A stretch of 6,887 bases of DNA from JBGTKH01 sp041744735 (lineage in GTDB: Bacteria; Planctomycetota; Planctomycetia; Pirellulales; Pirellulaceae). The stretch is taken from assembly GCA_041744735.1 (NCBI GenBank), contig JBGTKH010000114.1, forward strand, positions 1 to 6,887, in the 5' to 3' direction. Made by a program: the position numbers and the translations under genes. This document shows, piece by piece, positions 5,531-6,887 of the stretch; the first letter of the stretch is position 1, and every line of letters starts with the position of its first letter. Under the pieces are notes generated by a model. The model worked only from the letters and a program-made list of their open reading frames with translations, was not told the origin of the DNA and searched no databases.

Positions 5531-5543
5531 TGCTGCCGCCCTA

Positions 5544-5572
5544 TTGCAGCCGGCCACGGGTCAAAGGATACT
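5544..5572 (+). promoter_or_regulatory. possible promoter of the PQQ-like gene
   Basis: TTGCAG (5544-5549) and GATACT (5567-5572) are separated by 17 bases, upstream of the PQQ-like gene and after the last REP-like hairpin. The match to consensus is only partial (three and four of six), so this is a weak call. Confidence 0.25.
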
Positions 5573-5642
5573 CTGTTGTAGCCGTCGTCCCGGCGGCGAC
5601 TTCCTTCCCTCCAACATCCCACCTGACGCCGAGGCACTTTCC

Positions 5643-6881
5643 ATGCGTACTCTTGCCGTGCTGTTTGTGTTGACGTTCGCTGCCACGCTCTCCGCTGCTG
5701 AAGGGGACTGGAACCAGTACCGCGGTCCTACGGGGGACGGGCATTCGGCGGCCAAGGGTTTGCCGCTCACGTTCAGCGAGACCGAAAACGTTGTGTGGAA
5801 GACGCCGATCGCCGGCAAGGCGTGGTCGTCGCCGGTGATTTGGGACCAGCAGATTTGGCTGACCAATGCGACTGAGGACGGCAAGCAACTGTCGGCCGTG
5901 TGTGTGGATTTGGACAGCGGCCAAGTCGTGCATGACGTGATCGTGTTCGACGTCGCCGAGCCCCAGTATTGCCATCCGCTGAACAGCTACGCGACGCCGA
6001 CTCCGTTTGTGGAAGCGGGCCGCGTGTACGTACACTTCGGGGCTCATGGCACGGCGTGTCTCGACACGCAGACCGGCAAGACGTTGTGGTCGCGCGACGA
6101 TCTGCCCTGCGATCACTTCCGCGGCCCGGCGTCGTCGCCGATTGTGTACGGTGAACTGCTGATCGCCCAGTTCGACGGCTTCGATCAACAGTATGTGGTG
6201 GCCTTGAACAAACGCGACGGCTCGACCGTTTGGAAGACCGCCCGCGCCTTCGATTACCACTCCAGCAACGGCGACTTGAAGAAAGCGTACTGCACGCCGT
6301 CGATCATCGAGCACGCTGGTCGGACTCAATTGATCGCGCCCGCCGCGGTGGCCACGGAATCTTTGGATCCCGCGACGGGCAAACTACTGTGGACCGTGTA
6401 TCACGACGGCATGAACGCCTCGGCTCGCCCGCTGTTCGGACACGGACTGGTGTTCATCACCAACGGCATGGGGCGGATGGTCGCCGTGCGGCCCGACGGC
6501 ACGGGCGACGTAACGGATTCGCACATCGCTTGGGACAGCGGCAAGTCGATTCCGAAGAAGTCATCGCAATTGCTGATCGGCGATTTGCTGTTCATGGTCA
6601 GCGACACAGGCGTGGTTTCGTGCGTCGAGGCGAAAACGGGCGAAGTGCACTGGTCCGAGCGTCTGGCCGGCGAATACGCCGCCTCGCCGCTCTACGCCGA
6701 CGGCCGCATCTACCTCTTCAATCAAGACGGCGAAGTCCCCGTCATCGCACCAGAGCGCGAACTGAAACTGCTGGCCACCAACCAACTAACCGACGGCTTC
6801 ATGGCCTCCCCTGCCGTCGCCGGCAAAGCACTGATCCTGCGCACGACGGCGAATCTTTTTCGCGTCGAGCAGAAAGACTAG
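5643..6881 (+). CDS. secreted PQQ-like beta-propeller repeat protein
   Basis: A 412-aa protein of the PQQ-binding-like beta-propeller type (PQQ_2/BamB-like fold), a very common planctomycete family of unknown function. I use the ATG at 5643, not the upstream open frame, because GAGG (5631-5634) lies eight bases before it and it gives a typical signal peptide, MRTLAVLFVLTFAATLSAA, with cleavage probably near residues 18-20. The mature protein opens with WNQYRGPTGDG (23-33), the usual start in this family. About seven to eight blades follow, marked by repeats such as CLDTQTGKTLWS (139-150), ALNKRDGSTVWKTA (187-200), SLDPATGKLLWTVY (240-253) and CVEAKTGEVHWSERL (327-341). The end TTANLFRVEQ is family-like, so the gene is complete. 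No quinoprotein catalytic motif is identified; binding of PQQ is not implied. It probably acts in the periplasm. Three REP-like hairpins lie upstream. Confidence 0.93.
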   Translation: MRTLAVLFVLTFAATLSAAEGDWNQYRGPTGDGHSAAKGLPLTFSETENVVWKTPIAGKAWSSPVIWDQQIWLTNATEDGKQLSAVCVDLDSGQVVHDVIVFDVAEPQYCHPLNSYATPTPFVEAGRVYVHFGAHGTACLDTQTGKTLWSRDDLPCDHFRGPASSPIVYGELLIAQFDGFDQQYVVALNKRDGSTVWKTARAFDYHSSNGDLKKAYCTPSIIEHAGRTQLIAPAAVATESLDPATGKLLWTVYHDGMNASARPLFGHGLVFITNGMGRMVAVRPDGTGDVTDSHIAWDSGKSIPKKSSQLLIGDLLFMVSDTGVVSCVEAKTGEVHWSERLAGEYAASPLYADGRIYLFNQDGEVPVIAPERELKLLATNQLTDGFMASPAVAGKALILRTTANLFRVEQKD

Positions 6882-6887
6882 AAGGTG

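Noticed and set aside
5541..6329. 262-aa open frame on the minus strand
   Set aside because: It is antisense to the PQQ-like gene, Arg/His/Val-rich and lacks any family motif or ribosome site; the opposite strand has a complete, recognisable protein.

Overview
The window most likely comes from a planctomycete (Planctomycetota, Pirellula-like); this is inferred from gene content. It carries a Tat-exported DUF1501 protein, a HEAT-repeat lipoprotein and a secreted PQQ-like beta-propeller protein that opens with the WNQYRGPTGDG type of start common in that phylum. The DNA is GC-rich and the gaps are full of short palindromic repeats of a kind I associate with planctomycete genomes. That association is from memory and was not searched.

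Layout: 1-75 is an unassigned edge. Three minus-strand genes follow: DUF1501 protein (76-1410), HEAT-repeat lipoprotein (1473-2153) and an F420-dependent-NADP-reductase-like dinucleotide-binding enzyme (2348-2980, GTG start). The HEAT and DUF1501 genes are 62 bp apart and read the same way, so they probably form a transcription unit. The reductase is separated from them by a composite palindrome flanked by a 17-bp direct repeat. A 434-bp divergent gap (2981-3414) with two kinds of small hairpin leads to nhaA (3415-4800, plus strand), a Na+/H+ antiporter with an unusual His- and acid-rich extramembrane loop.

An 842-bp region without a protein gene follows (4801-5642). It holds a 32-bp perfect inverted repeat, then a probable minus-strand structured RNA gene of about 330 nt. 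That gene has its own sigma70-like promoter (TTGACC, 17 nt, TATTTT, A-tract upstream) and its own hairpin-plus-T-run terminator. Next come three homologous REP-like hairpins in mixed orientation. The window closes with the PQQ-like beta-propeller protein (5643-6881, plus strand).

The proteins do not form one pathway. DUF1501, HEAT lipoprotein and PQQ-like protein are envelope or periplasm proteins of planctomycete type, NhaA handles Na+/pH balance, and the reductase is a cytoplasmic redox enzyme. The most interesting material is non-coding: the unassigned RNA gene and the unrelated palindromic repeats present in nearly every sizeable gap.
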